Shown one piece after another: positions 18,393 through 29,200 of a stretch of 40,796 bases of DNA. Each line of letters begins with the position of its first letter. The first letter of the stretch is position 1. The position numbers and the translations under genes were made by a program. The notes under the pieces were generated by a model. The model was given only the letters and a program-made list of their open reading frames with translations. It was not told the DNA's origin and did no database searches. The stretch comes from an uncultured Chlorobiota bacterium (GTDB lineage: Bacteria > Bacteroidota > Bacteroidia > Bacteroidales > JAADGE01). The stretch spans positions 1 through 40,796 of the forward strand of contig CAMZKV010000005.1 of assembly GCA_947311445.1 (NCBI GenBank), in the 5' to 3' direction.

Positions 18393-19070
18393 ATGACACA
18401 AAAATCGGATAATCAAAGTATTTCAACAATAACATTGAGAAGAACGGTTGGCATTCTTGGAATAGCATTACCTTTTGTTTTAATTTCAGGTGCATATTTT
18501 TTTAAATCTTGCCATATTCAAAACTCAATAAGTTTATATTATCATACAATTATGAGAAACTTTTTAGAAGGCGTTTTAATTGTTCTTGCTGTCATTATGT
18601 TTGCATACAAAGGTTACGATATAAAAGATAGAATAGCAGGAAAGTTGGTTTTTGTTTTTGCTCTTGGAATAGCTTTTTTTCCAACAGTAACTTTAGGAAA
18701 AGGGTTAACTCAGCCATGTAATATTATTCCAAAACAAGAATTTATGTGGGTAGAATATGTGCATCTTTCATCAGCAGTTTTGTTTTTTTTAACACTTTCA
18801 TATATTTCAACTTTTTTGTTTACATTAACAATTAAAAATAATCAGGAAAATCATACAAATGAAAAAAAAATAAGAAATAAAATATATCTAACAAGTGGAA
18901 TAACAATATTTATAAGTTTAGTTGTGTTAATTCTATGGTTTACATTTTTCAAGAAGATATTTCCTAGTTTTGAAAAATTTCACCCTGCATTTTGGTTAGA
19001 AACTATTGCTTTAATTGCTTTTGGAATATCATGGTTAATAAAGGGAGAAGCAGCTTTTAAAGACAAGTAA
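18393..19070 (+). CDS. Multi-pass membrane protein of unknown function
   Basis: The 225-residue protein has about six hydrophobic helices. Recognisable blocks are LRRTVGILGIALPFVL, SISLYYHTIMRNFLEGVLI, YKGYDIKDRIAGKLVFVFALGIAFFPT, then VHLSSAVLFFLTLSYIS, and FWLETIALIAFGISWLIKGE near the end. I remember similar uncharacterised proteins from Bacteroidota, but no function is known to me. The start lies one base after the helicase stop and the stop lies 12 bases before the SNF2 gene, so the three genes look co-transcribed. Confidence 0.75.
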   Translation: MTQKSDNQSISTITLRRTVGILGIALPFVLISGAYFFKSCHIQNSISLYYHTIMRNFLEGVLIVLAVIMFAYKGYDIKDRIAGKLVFVFALGIAFFPTVTLGKGLTQPCNIIPKQEFMWVEYVHLSSAVLFFLTLSYISTFLFTLTIKNNQENHTNEKKIRNKIYLTSGITIFISLVVLILWFTFFKKIFPSFEKFHPAFWLETIALIAFGISWLIKGEAAFKDK

Positions 19071-19082
19071 TATTATTTTAAA

Positions 19083-22028
19083 ATGCCAAAATTAATAATA
19101 GCCTTAAAAAAACACAACAAATTTGGATTTTTGTTCTCAGCACACTTTACAGAACAAAAAAATGAACATTTTATTGAAATAACAGAGAATGTTTTTTTTG
19201 AAAATCATAAAAAATTACCTTATAAATTTTCCGAAAAAGAAACTAAAATTCTAAAAATAATTGACAGTTTTTCCAATAATAATATTACAAAAATATTTTC
19301 AAATAAGAAAATAAGGAAAAAAACTTTTGATTTTATTAAATCGCTCTCGCAAGAAGATATTCAAAAACGTATAAGACCATTTATTGAAAAAAAACTAGTT
19401 AAAATAATTGAAAATATTGCAGAAACTAAAACTGATTTGTATTTTATGAATGGAAAAAATACAAATTTGCATGAAGAGGATAAAATTATAATTCAAAAAA
19501 AATCTGCAAAAACAGTTTTTAATATCGAAAGAGAGAAAGCCGGCATTAAATATTTCCTTTCAATAAAACATGACAAAAAATCAATAAACCTTTTTCAAAA
19601 ATTCGGTATAATTATCAGCAATGAACCTTGCGTTTTACTTTTAGAAAATAATATTTATTTTTTTGAAGATATTGACGGCAAAAAACTAAAACCTTTTTTT
19701 GAAAAAAAACATTTAAACATTCCCAAGTCTGCCGAAAAAAAATGGTTCAAAGCATTCGGAATTAATGCAATAAAAAAATATGAAGTAAATTCAAAAGGAT
19801 TTTCCGTAGTTGAAAAAAATATAGAATGCAAGGCTGAACTTGTTCTTGAAAAAGACTGGAAAAACGAATACGCATTTGTGTTATATTTTCATTATGGAAA
19901 AGATAAGTTTTACCATAACAAAACTTACGAAACAAAGCTGGAATTTAACGAAGATGATTTTAGCTTTACAAAATTCAATAGAGACAAATCTTTTGAATAT
20001 GAGATAATTACAGGCATCATGAAAATCGGTTTAGAACTGCAACCAGATAATAATTTGAAAATTCCAATAAAAACGAAAGACCCAAAAAAACAACAACAAA
20101 AAACAATTGAGTTGCTGAATGTTTTAAAACCAAAATTTAAGAACTTAAACGTCAGTTTCAAACAAAACCTCTATAATAAGGAATATTTTACACAAACAAT
20201 ATCAATAGATGTTAAAGTTGAAAAAAGCAAAGATTGGTTTGATGTGTATGGAAATGTTAAGTTTGGAAAATTTAAAATCCCTTTTATAAAATTAAAGAAT
20301 CATATTTTAAACAGAAAAAAAGAATATATTTTACCCAATAAAACTATTGCAATAATACCTGATGAGTGGTTTGCAAAATATTCCGAAGTCTTTATGTTTG
20401 GAGAAATAAATAGAGATAAATTCCGAATTAAAAATGCCCATTTCAAAACGTTGCAAAAAGCTAAAATTACAGGAATTGATAAAGAATTTAAAAAAAATTT
20501 GAAGAAACTGTTAAATTTTAAAAATTTTGAAGTTGAACTTCCCAAAAACATAAATGCAGAACTTCGTCCATACCAAAATGAAGGATTTAAATGGATGTAT
20601 TTCTTACAAAAAAATAATTTTGGAGGTTGCTTAGCAGACGATATGGGATTGGGAAAAACTTTGCAAACCATTGTTCTACTTCAAAAAACAATAAATAAAA
20701 GAAAATCTAATCCAGACTTATTAGTTTCGAACAATTCTAATCAAGCACAATTAAGCCTTTTTGCTGATGCTGAGCAAGAAACAACAAACTATCAAAAAAA
20801 AGCAAGTTTAATAATTATGCCTGTGTCGCTAATTCATAACTGGAAAAACGAACTTAAAAAATTTGCCCCAAATTTAAAAGTACTGCAATATAAAGGAGTA
20901 AACAGACATAGAAATATTAATAATTTCAATAATTTTGATGTCATTCTTTCCGGATATGCAACAATTCGTAATGATATAGAATTGATTTATAAACACGAAT
21001 TTTTGTATATTGTTTTAGATGAAAGTCAATATATAAAAAACCCATCTTCAAAAACATACAAAGCAATGCTGAGGCTTGAGGCAGAACATAAATTAGTATT
21101 GACAGGCACTCCGATTGAAAATTCGCTCTCAGATCTTTGGTCGCAAATGAATTTTATTAATTATGGAATGCTTGGAAATCAAAGATTTTTTAATGATGTA
21201 TTTATAAAACCAATAGAAAAAGATGGAAATGAATTGCAAACAAAAAAATTACAAAACCTTATCGCTCCATTTTTGCTCAGAAGAACAAAAAATGAAGTTG
21301 CAAAAGACCTTCCCAAATTAACAGAACAAACTATTATTTGTAAGCAAGATAAGGAGCAAAAATCAATTTATGAAACAACCAAATCAAAAGTGAGAAACAA
21401 AATAATTGAAATCATTGAAAGTGGAGAAAAAAAGAATTTATCGCTTGAAGTTTTAAGTGCATTAATGAAATTAAGGCAAATTTCAAATCATCCGATTTTA
21501 GTAGATGAAAAATACGAAGGACAATCCGGAAAGTTCAATGAAATAATTAGAAACTTAGAAAATCTAATATCTGAAAATCATAAAGTGTTAATTTTTTCCT
21601 CATTTGTTAAGCATCTTAACTTATTTGCCTCTTATTTTGAAGAAAAAAATATAAAATATTCCAAACTTACCGGACAAACAAGAAATAGGGAAGAGATAAT
21701 CTCTCAATTCCAAAAAGATAAAAATAACAGATGTTTTTTAATTTCAATAAAATCCGGAGGAACAGGACTAAATTTAACTGAAGCAGATTATGTTTTTATT
21801 CTAGATCCTTGGTGGAACCCTGCAGTAGAAAAACAAGCTATAAATCGAGCTCATAGAATAGGTCAAGATAAAAAAGTTATGGTTTACAGATATATAAGCG
21901 AAGATACAATTGAACAAAAAATTACACTCCTACAAAAAGAGAAAAGTAAACTGGCAGATACTTTTATTAATAATAACAATCTCATGAAAAATATTAGTAA
22001 TGAAGCTATTATGAAATTGTTTGACTAG
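19083..22028 (+). CDS. SNF2/RAD54-family DEAD/DEAH-box helicase-like ATPase
   Basis: The 981-residue protein has a long, Lys-rich N-terminal region (about 1-480) of unclear fold. A complete SNF2 ATPase core follows: motif I GGCLADDMGLGKTLQT near residue 524, motif II LDESQYIKN near 646 (DESQ rather than the common DEAQ), and motif III LTGTPIENSLSDLWSQMNF. Then come FLLRRTKNEV, motif V KSGGTGLNLTEADYVF and motif VI QAINRAHRIGQ near 920. SNF2 proteins translocate along double-stranded DNA and remodel protein-DNA complexes; the substrate here is unknown. No SWIM zinc finger or restriction/modification partner is visible. It closes the run that begins with the frameshifted helicase. Confidence 0.93.
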   Translation: MPKLIIALKKHNKFGFLFSAHFTEQKNEHFIEITENVFFENHKKLPYKFSEKETKILKIIDSFSNNNITKIFSNKKIRKKTFDFIKSLSQEDIQKRIRPFIEKKLVKIIENIAETKTDLYFMNGKNTNLHEEDKIIIQKKSAKTVFNIEREKAGIKYFLSIKHDKKSINLFQKFGIIISNEPCVLLLENNIYFFEDIDGKKLKPFFEKKHLNIPKSAEKKWFKAFGINAIKKYEVNSKGFSVVEKNIECKAELVLEKDWKNEYAFVLYFHYGKDKFYHNKTYETKLEFNEDDFSFTKFNRDKSFEYEIITGIMKIGLELQPDNNLKIPIKTKDPKKQQQKTIELLNVLKPKFKNLNVSFKQNLYNKEYFTQTISIDVKVEKSKDWFDVYGNVKFGKFKIPFIKLKNHILNRKKEYILPNKTIAIIPDEWFAKYSEVFMFGEINRDKFRIKNAHFKTLQKAKITGIDKEFKKNLKKLLNFKNFEVELPKNINAELRPYQNEGFKWMYFLQKNNFGGCLADDMGLGKTLQTIVLLQKTINKRKSNPDLLVSNNSNQAQLSLFADAEQETTNYQKKASLIIMPVSLIHNWKNELKKFAPNLKVLQYKGVNRHRNINNFNNFDVILSGYATIRNDIELIYKHEFLYIVLDESQYIKNPSSKTYKAMLRLEAEHKLVLTGTPIENSLSDLWSQMNFINYGMLGNQRFFNDVFIKPIEKDGNELQTKKLQNLIAPFLLRRTKNEVAKDLPKLTEQTIICKQDKEQKSIYETTKSKVRNKIIEIIESGEKKNLSLEVLSALMKLRQISNHPILVDEKYEGQSGKFNEIIRNLENLISENHKVLIFSSFVKHLNLFASYFEEKNIKYSKLTGQTRNREEIISQFQKDKNNRCFLISIKSGGTGLNLTEADYVFILDPWWNPAVEKQAINRAHRIGQDKKVMVYRYISEDTIEQKITLLQKEKSKLADTFINNNNLMKNISNEAIMKLFD

Positions 22029-22255
22029 TAAAATAAAATAAATTACTATCTAAGCAAACTCATACTTTATTAAAATTTGTTAATAATTATAATTTGCCTT
22101 GCATTTTGGAACAATAACATCAATTTTGAACTTTTACATTTTTTACTTTTATTATTCTAAAAAATGATAGTTAAAATTGTTAAATATCATTAATTGCCTT
22201 AGGATAAAAGCATGAGTATGCCATGAAACACTATGTTTTCATCTTAATTTCTTCC

Positions 22256-22774
22256 TTATAAAATTAACTGAAAAAATAAAACATCCTTAAACCCTTCAGA
22301 AGTATTTACCCACTCCTCTTTTTTTCCAGTTAATTTAAAACCTACTTTTTCAAATAGTTTTATGCTTGCAAAATTATCATAACTTATATTGCAGTATATT
22401 TGATTGAGTCTTAAAATTTTAGAGCAATAATCTTTAAGTAAATTAATAGCATTTTCTGCATACTTTTTTCGCCTTTCAGATTTGCTTATTACAATTCCAA
22501 TTCCTGCTCTCAAATGAATAGGGTCAAAATCAAATAAATCAATCAAACCTAACTGTTTTTTATTTTTAATATCTTCAATAATAAATCTTGCCTGATTTGA
22601 AATAAAAATATCCTTTTTAGAATCTTCAATATGCTTTCTTAAAACCTTTTCTGAAAAAAAATTATTAGTATTACTTACTTCCCATAAATCAGAATTGTTT
22701 TCTATATCACTCAGAAAATCAATATCATAGGCTTCTAGATTTCGCAACTTTATTACAGAATTTTCAATTAGCAT
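22256..22774 (-). CDS. GNAT-family N-acetyltransferase
   Basis: The 172-residue protein has the GNAT layout of the RimJ/RimL type. It opens with IKLRNLEAYDIDFLSDIENN, then RFIIEDIKNKKQLGLIDLFDFD (central strands). The acetyl-CoA binding stretch is AGIGIVISKSERRKKYAENAINLLKDY, in which the usual R/Q-x2-G-x-G/A loop is changed to ERRKKYA. The end is NISYDNFASIKLFEKVGFKLTGKKEEW, the typical last helix and strand. The substrate is unknown. It is transcribed against the SNF2 gene; the 227-base spacer holds only AT-rich sequence and a weak hairpin near 22222-22241. Confidence 0.87.
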   Translation of the reverse strand: MLIENSVIKLRNLEAYDIDFLSDIENNSDLWEVSNTNNFFSEKVLRKHIEDSKKDIFISNQARFIIEDIKNKKQLGLIDLFDFDPIHLRAGIGIVISKSERRKKYAENAINLLKDYCSKILRLNQIYCNISYDNFASIKLFEKVGFKLTGKKEEWVNTSEGFKDVLFFQLIL

Positions 22775-22790
22775 AATTTTATTGTTTACA

Positions 22791-22798
22791 CAAAAATA
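22791..22798 (-). promoter_or_regulatory. Candidate -7 element for the GNAT gene
   Basis: On the - strand the sequence reads TATTTTTG, an exact match to TAnnTTTG, 16 bases before the GNAT ATG. No clear TTTG is seen at the usual -33 distance. Confidence 0.4.
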
Positions 22799-22948
22799 AT
22801 AACATAACTTACGATAAAAAATATTATTACTCTTTTCATTAGAGATATGTTTTACATACTTTTATTTCAAAAATAAAAATAAAAATTATTATGTAAACAA
22901 TATTTTACATCTTTTAATTCAAAAAATATTCTAAATGTTTAGATTTTA

Positions 22949-22980
22949 TTTGATTAAAGCAATTATTTTATTTATTTTCG
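22949..22980 (+). promoter_or_regulatory. Candidate promoter for the giant surface protein gene
   Basis: TTTG (22949-22952), a 20-base spacer and TATTTTCG (22973-22980) fit the Bacteroidota promoter with one change in the -7 box. If used, the leader would be about 230 bases long. Confidence 0.35.
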
Positions 22981-23219
22981 CTTTGTAAAAAAATATTATT
23001 AAAACATATGCAACTATTTTAACTCATTAGAAGTCTTATAGTTGTATGAATAATATAATAAAAATCTCAGAAAGAATTGCCATGCGTAAGTCTTTGTGGG
23101 ACAGTTATATATGTAGTGTTTTGTGAAAATTATTACAATCTGGGAAAGTTTATTTTTTCATCTAAATTTTAACAGATTTTACAACATTTTTATTGAAATT
23201 ATATTTTAAAATAATTAAT

Positions 23220-26200
23220 ATGAAAAAGTATTTGTTTATTACTTTGTTTCTCAGCATTAGTTTTTTGATTAATGCACAAAATAATCCAACTTCGGCAGAT
23301 AATACCGTAACTATTAACGAAGACAATGACAAAGTCTTTGTATCAGGAGATTTTACCTATAGTGATATAGACGGAGATCCATTTACAAATTTGGAAATTG
23401 TCGGATTAGAAACAACAGGAACATTATTCTACGACATTAATGGTAATAACATAGTTGATGCCGGAGAAGATGTTACTCTAAATCTCCAAATTCCCGTTGC
23501 AAATATCCCCAGACTAAAATTCAGACCTAATCCGGATGATTTTGAAATCGGATACGATAGTTTCAATTTTCAGGTTATAGATGATGAGCCGAGAAACAGT
23601 ATAACATATACTATGACCATTGATGTAACATCAATTAATGATGAGCCGTCTTTTACAAACTCAGGAGGAAATCAAACAGTTGCAGAAGATGCTCCTGCCC
23701 AAACAGTTAATAATTGGGCAACTGCAATTGTCCTTGGTCCTGCAAATGAAGTTCCTCCTCAAACAGCAACTTTTAATGTTACCAACAACAATAACGGACT
23801 TTTTTCAGTACAACCTGCAATAAGTGCTGCGGGAACATTAACATATACACCTGCTGCAAATGCAAACGGTGTTGCAACAGTAACTGTTAATCTTAACGAT
23901 AATGGAGGAACGCCAAATGGCGGAGATGACCAAAGCCCTTCAATTAATTTTACAATAACGGTAACCGCTGTTAACGACCCGCCTACGGGAGCTGATAACA
24001 CGGTTACACTTTACGAAAATTCAAACATAACTTTTGCAACCGGACATTTTAATTATACCGATGTTGAAGGTGATGCTTTTGACCATATTGAAGTAATAAG
24101 TGCACCCGGATTCGGAACATTGTGGGTTGACAGCGACGGAAGCGGAACGGTAAACGGTGCGGAAGTTGCTCTTGCTTCTTCGGATGTGGTAAGCACATTT
24201 GATATAAATTCGGGATACCTGAAATTTATGCCCGCTGCCGATGAAAACGGAAATCCTTATACTTCGTTTCAATTTAGGGTTCACGACGGAACTCAATACA
24301 GTACCGCTACATATACAATGACAATTATTGTAACGCCGGTTAACAGCGAACCTTCTTTTACGGCAGGAGGAAATATTACTGTTAATGAAGATGTTGGGGC
24401 ATATACTTTCAGTAATTGGGCTTCGGCAATTGATGCAGGTGCACCGGACGAAGGCGGACAAACTTTAACATTTCATTTGTCAAATGATAATAACGGACTT
24501 TTTTCCGCACAACCTGCTGTTGATGCCGTTACGGGAGATTTAACTTTTACAACCGCTGCAAATGCAAACGGTGTTGCTAATGTTACAATTTATTTAACAG
24601 ATGACGGCGGAACGGCAAACGGCGGCGATGATACAAGTCCTTCTCAAGCATTTACCATAACGATTACCGCTGTTAACGATTCTCCCACAGGTACAGATAA
24701 TACAGTAACGTGTCCCGAAAATCAGTTCTATACTTTTGCTTCCGGGGATTTCGGATATTCGGATGTTGAAGGTGATGCATTTTCTCAATTGGAAATAACA
24801 ACTGTTCCTGCATTAGGAAATCTTTGGGTTGATTCAAACGGAAACGGAATTTTAGACGGAGGAGAGTCTCCTTTGGCAGCGAATAATATTGTTTTGGTTT
24901 CAGATATAAATTCTAATCTTTTGAAATACAGCCCTAATGCCGATGAAAACGGAAATCCTTATACAAATTTTGATTTCAAAGTTTATGACGGAACAGATTT
25001 CAGTACCTTAAGCTATACAATAACAATTAATGTAACCCCAATTAACAGTGAACCTTCTTTTACAAAAGGAGCAGACCAAGTGATAAATGAAGATGCAGTA
25101 GCTCAAACTGTAAATGCATGGGCTACAAATATTGATGATGGAGATAATGAAGTTGTTCAAGTTTTAACATTTCATTTGACAAATGATAATATGCCTATGT
25201 TTACTGTGCAACCCGCAGTAGATCCTACAACGGGCAATTTAACATACACGCCCGCGGCTAATGCTAATGGTGTTGCGAATGTTACAATTTGGTTAACAGA
25301 CGATGGCGGAACAGCAAACGGCGGTGACGATACAAGTCCTACCCAAACTTTTACTATAACAATTAACCCCGTTAATGATTTTATTCAGCAAGACCAAAAT
25401 AACCCTTTAAATGTTACAGAAGGCAGTATAAATAATCCTATTACAAATGGACTTTTACAATATTCAGATGCTGTTGATAATACTCCTGCAACTTCAATAG
25501 TATATACAGTTACAATTCTTCCTACTCACGGAACGATTTATATAAGCGGAGTACCTGTTGCAGTAAACGGAACTTTCACACAAGCTCAAATAGATGCAGG
25601 AGCATTAACTTATGATAACGACGGCTCAGAAAGTATAACAGATGCTTTTACATTTACGGTAACTGACGGAGAGGCAGGAACAGCACCAACAGTTTTCAAT
25701 ATTAATGTAACACCTGTTAATGATAATCCAAATATTGATACTTCTCCCATTACAGTTGGAACAGAAGGGAATCCATATATTTATAATCTTTCTGCTTCCG
25801 ATAATGATAATGTAGGAGCAGATTTGAGTTTCACTGATACATCTGCCCCTCCTTTGCCTGCGTGGTTAGTATTAACAGATAACGGAAACGGAACTGCTTC
25901 ATTGTCAGGAACTCCTCCTTTTGGTGGACCTGCAACTGTTGATGTTTGTATTACTGTTGATGATGGCGAAGCTCCTCCCGGGACCAATCAACAATGTTGG
26001 ACTATTAATTTAACAAATAGTGTAACCGTAAATGCAGGACCTGATGATATTACTTGTAATAACGATGAATATACTTTGAACGGAAGTCAACCGCCCACAG
26101 GATATACAGGAGAATGGACTGTAATTGACGGAGCAGGAATTTTTACTGATAATACATTATATAATACATTAGTTTCTGGACTAAATAGTGGTATTGCTCC

Positions 26201-29200
26201 AAATAACAGTAATACTTTTCGTTGGACAATAACAAACAGCGATGGAAGTTTTTCAATTTCTGATGATGTTGTTATAACAAATAATACAGTTGTAGCTTCT
26301 GTTACAGATATTAGTAATGTGTGCGGAACAAATGCAGTCCTTCAAGCTGACAATGCTTTGTTTCCGGGAGAATCAGGATTGTGGACTGTTGAAGGTGCAC
26401 CCGTACCTTTACCTGTAATTGCAAATCCTACACAAAGAACAACAGCTGTTTCAGGTTTAAATTATAATGTAAACCAATTTCGGTGGACTGTTACAAAAGG
26501 AACCTGTTCAGATTTTGCAATAATGAATGTTGATGTTATTGAAGTATGGGCTACTGCCGGTGCTCCTGCCGAAATTTGTTCAGAACCATTTACTGTTCAA
26601 GGGAACGACCCTGCACTTCTTGGTGGAACCGGACTTTGGACTGTTGGTGCAGGGAATGGTGCTTTTGCAAATGCAATTAACCCAACAACAACTGTTACAG
26701 GCTCACATCAGGATGTTGTTAATACTTATGTCTGGACTGTAACCGTTAACGGATGTACAGCTCAGGCAAGTGTTGATGTTCAAAATAATATTCCTACGAC
26801 GGCAGTTATTACAACTCTTGACCCGAGTACATCATGTGACGGTACTTATACAATATCTGCTACTCCTGCCGATGCGACAGACCCTAATGAAACAGGATAC
26901 TGGACAACAGCAACTGCCGGAGTAATTATTGCAAATCCTAATAATGCAACAACAGGCGTTTCAAATCTTCAGGAAGGTGCAAATCTATTTACTTGGCATA
27001 TATCAAATGGAACTTGTCCTGAATCAACTGCAGATCTTACGATAAATTATTTCTTTCCTATAACTGTTGATGCCGGACCTGATGCAACTATCTGTTCAGA
27101 TGAATATAGTTTTGCAGGAACACCGCTTGAAGCAGGTGAAACCGGTGTATGGACTTTTACTACCGGCAGCGGAAACATTGTTAATCCCAACTCAAATACA
27201 ACATTGGTTACCAATCTTCAAAGAGGGATAAATGTGCTTCAATGGACAGTAACTCATGATATTTGTTCATCGGATGATTTGGTAACAATAACAAACATGA
27301 ATGTTGATGCAATTATTTCAACAGGCAATCCTTTAATTTCTTGTACAGATCCTTCTCCTTTGATTACTGCAAATGACCCTGCTAGTCAAGATATTGGAAA
27401 TCCTGCAACGGCAGCAAACGGTTTCTGGACAGTTGAATCAGGTGGTGGTGTTGTAGATGCTCCATCTTCTTGGAATACTACTGTAAGTAATTTGGATCCC
27501 GGAGCAAATAATTTTGTTTGGACAATTTCTAATGGATTTTGTTTAGATTCCGATACTATAACTGTTATTAATAGCATACCTACTCAGGCTTATGCAGGAA
27601 AAGATACAATTGTTTGTAGCACTTCTTTACCAAACTTAAACGGAAACAATTACGATAATACACGAGAAATAGGATTTTGGAGAAGAATTGCCGGTAATGC
27701 AACGATTACTGATATTTCTTTAGCTAATACTTCAGTTACAAACTTAGATTATTATTGTACGCCTTGGACACCGGATTGGTGGACTAATGCAGCAGCAGTT
27801 AATATTTTTGAATGGGTCATTCGTAGAGGAACTTGTGAATCTACCGATCAAGTTAGTGTGATGAACGGTTTACCGGAAACAATTGATGCAGGATTAGACC
27901 AAACTGTATGTGATAATGTCGTTAATTTAGATGCCTTGGATGAGGCATCATGTGCAGATGATTATTGGTGGGAACAACTACCTGATATTGGAAATTATGT
28001 AGATCCTTTAACCGGGGTAATTATTCCGGATAATGATTTACAAATGCCTTTTAATGTCCATGTTGATAATATTCAAGATGGGATGACTCAGTTTATATGG
28101 CATAAAAGAAATAACTTCTTTGATTCAATGGGAAATTCAATACAATGTGAATTAACTGATACTGTTGAAATTACTAGTCTCGGTTTGGTTGAGGATGTTC
28201 AAGCCGGACCGGAAGATGCAACTTGTGATGATTGGTATCAATTAAATGCAACAAATCCTTCAACTGTTTTTACAACAGGAACAGATGTTGTTTCCGGAGA
28301 ATGGAGTTTAATTTTCGGAGCAGGAAATTTTGATGATGACTCATATTATAATACTACAGTCAGAAATATGGCTGCTTATGATAATATATACAGATGGACG
28401 GTTACAAACGAAACAAAAGCTTGTATATTATCCGATGATGTATATATACATAGTGCAAGACCTTCAAATGCAAGTGCAGGACCAGATGATGTAACTTGTA
28501 AAGATTTTGCAGTTCTTTCCTCAAATGTTCCTGTTAGATATACTAGTGCATTTTGGACAGTGTCTGCTGGAGGTTCAATAATTATTCAAAACTCATGTAC
28601 AGGATTTACATGCGATGCAATTGCAACAAATATATCTGATAGCTTAAATATATATGTTTGGCATGTAGTTAATGAATATACCGGAGGTTTTGGTGGTTAT
28701 GATGCATCTAATCCTCTTGAATGTGAAGTAATTGATTCAACTATAATTATTTATAGAGGAATTACTGCACAAGCTGGTGTAGATATTTATGAATGTGGAA
28801 ACTTTACTCAACTTGCAGCTAGTGATCCTGAATGGAACACCGGTGTTTGGACAGGTTCTGGCACTTTCGATGATTCAGGAACTAATACTAGTACATTATT
28901 TAATGATGTTGTACGTGGCTTAACACCTGGAAAAAATACATTTACTTGGACAATTTCAAATGAATCCTGTAGTGGTTCAGATGAGCTTGTAGTATTTGGC
29001 TTATTACCTCCTGCTCCATATGCGAACGTTGACCAAACAGTTTGTAGTGGAAGTGTTAATTTAAATGCTAACGATGTTACAAATTATTGGGGCGTTGTAG
29101 ATCCTGTTCCGCCAAATCCTGTTTGGCAAGAAGCAACAGCCACGGGTTACTGGACATCAACTAACCCATTAGTTACTTTTGGGAATTCAACGAATTTTAA

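Larger units (their letters stand above)
22775..23219. other. Long AT-rich divergent intergenic region
   Basis: This 445-base spacer separates the GNAT start from the ATG of the giant gene. It is very AT-rich. It holds candidate -7 elements on both sides (22791-22798 on the - strand, 22949-22980 on the + strand). I see no tRNA, conserved RNA or repeat in it. A 26-codon reading frame at 23046-23126 is the only notable open frame and is not supported. Confidence 0.6.

Noticed and set aside
15900-22028. Helicase plus SNF2 run as a known defence island (DISARM-, BREX- or Druantia-like)
   Set aside because: No methyltransferase, nuclease, phosphatase-like or other signature partner is present; the genes are also found as lone housekeeping-type repair genes.
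22222-22241. Hairpin after the GNAT gene as a terminator
   Set aside because: The stem is short, bulged and AT-rich and has no T-tract on the - strand.
23046-23126. 26-codon open frame in the leader of the giant gene
   Set aside because: It is short, resembles no family I know and could arise by chance; no support beyond being open.
23193-23219. TTG start adding nine residues to the giant protein
   Set aside because: ATG at 23220 begins a textbook signal peptide; the extra residues would put a charged, non-signal stretch ahead of it.
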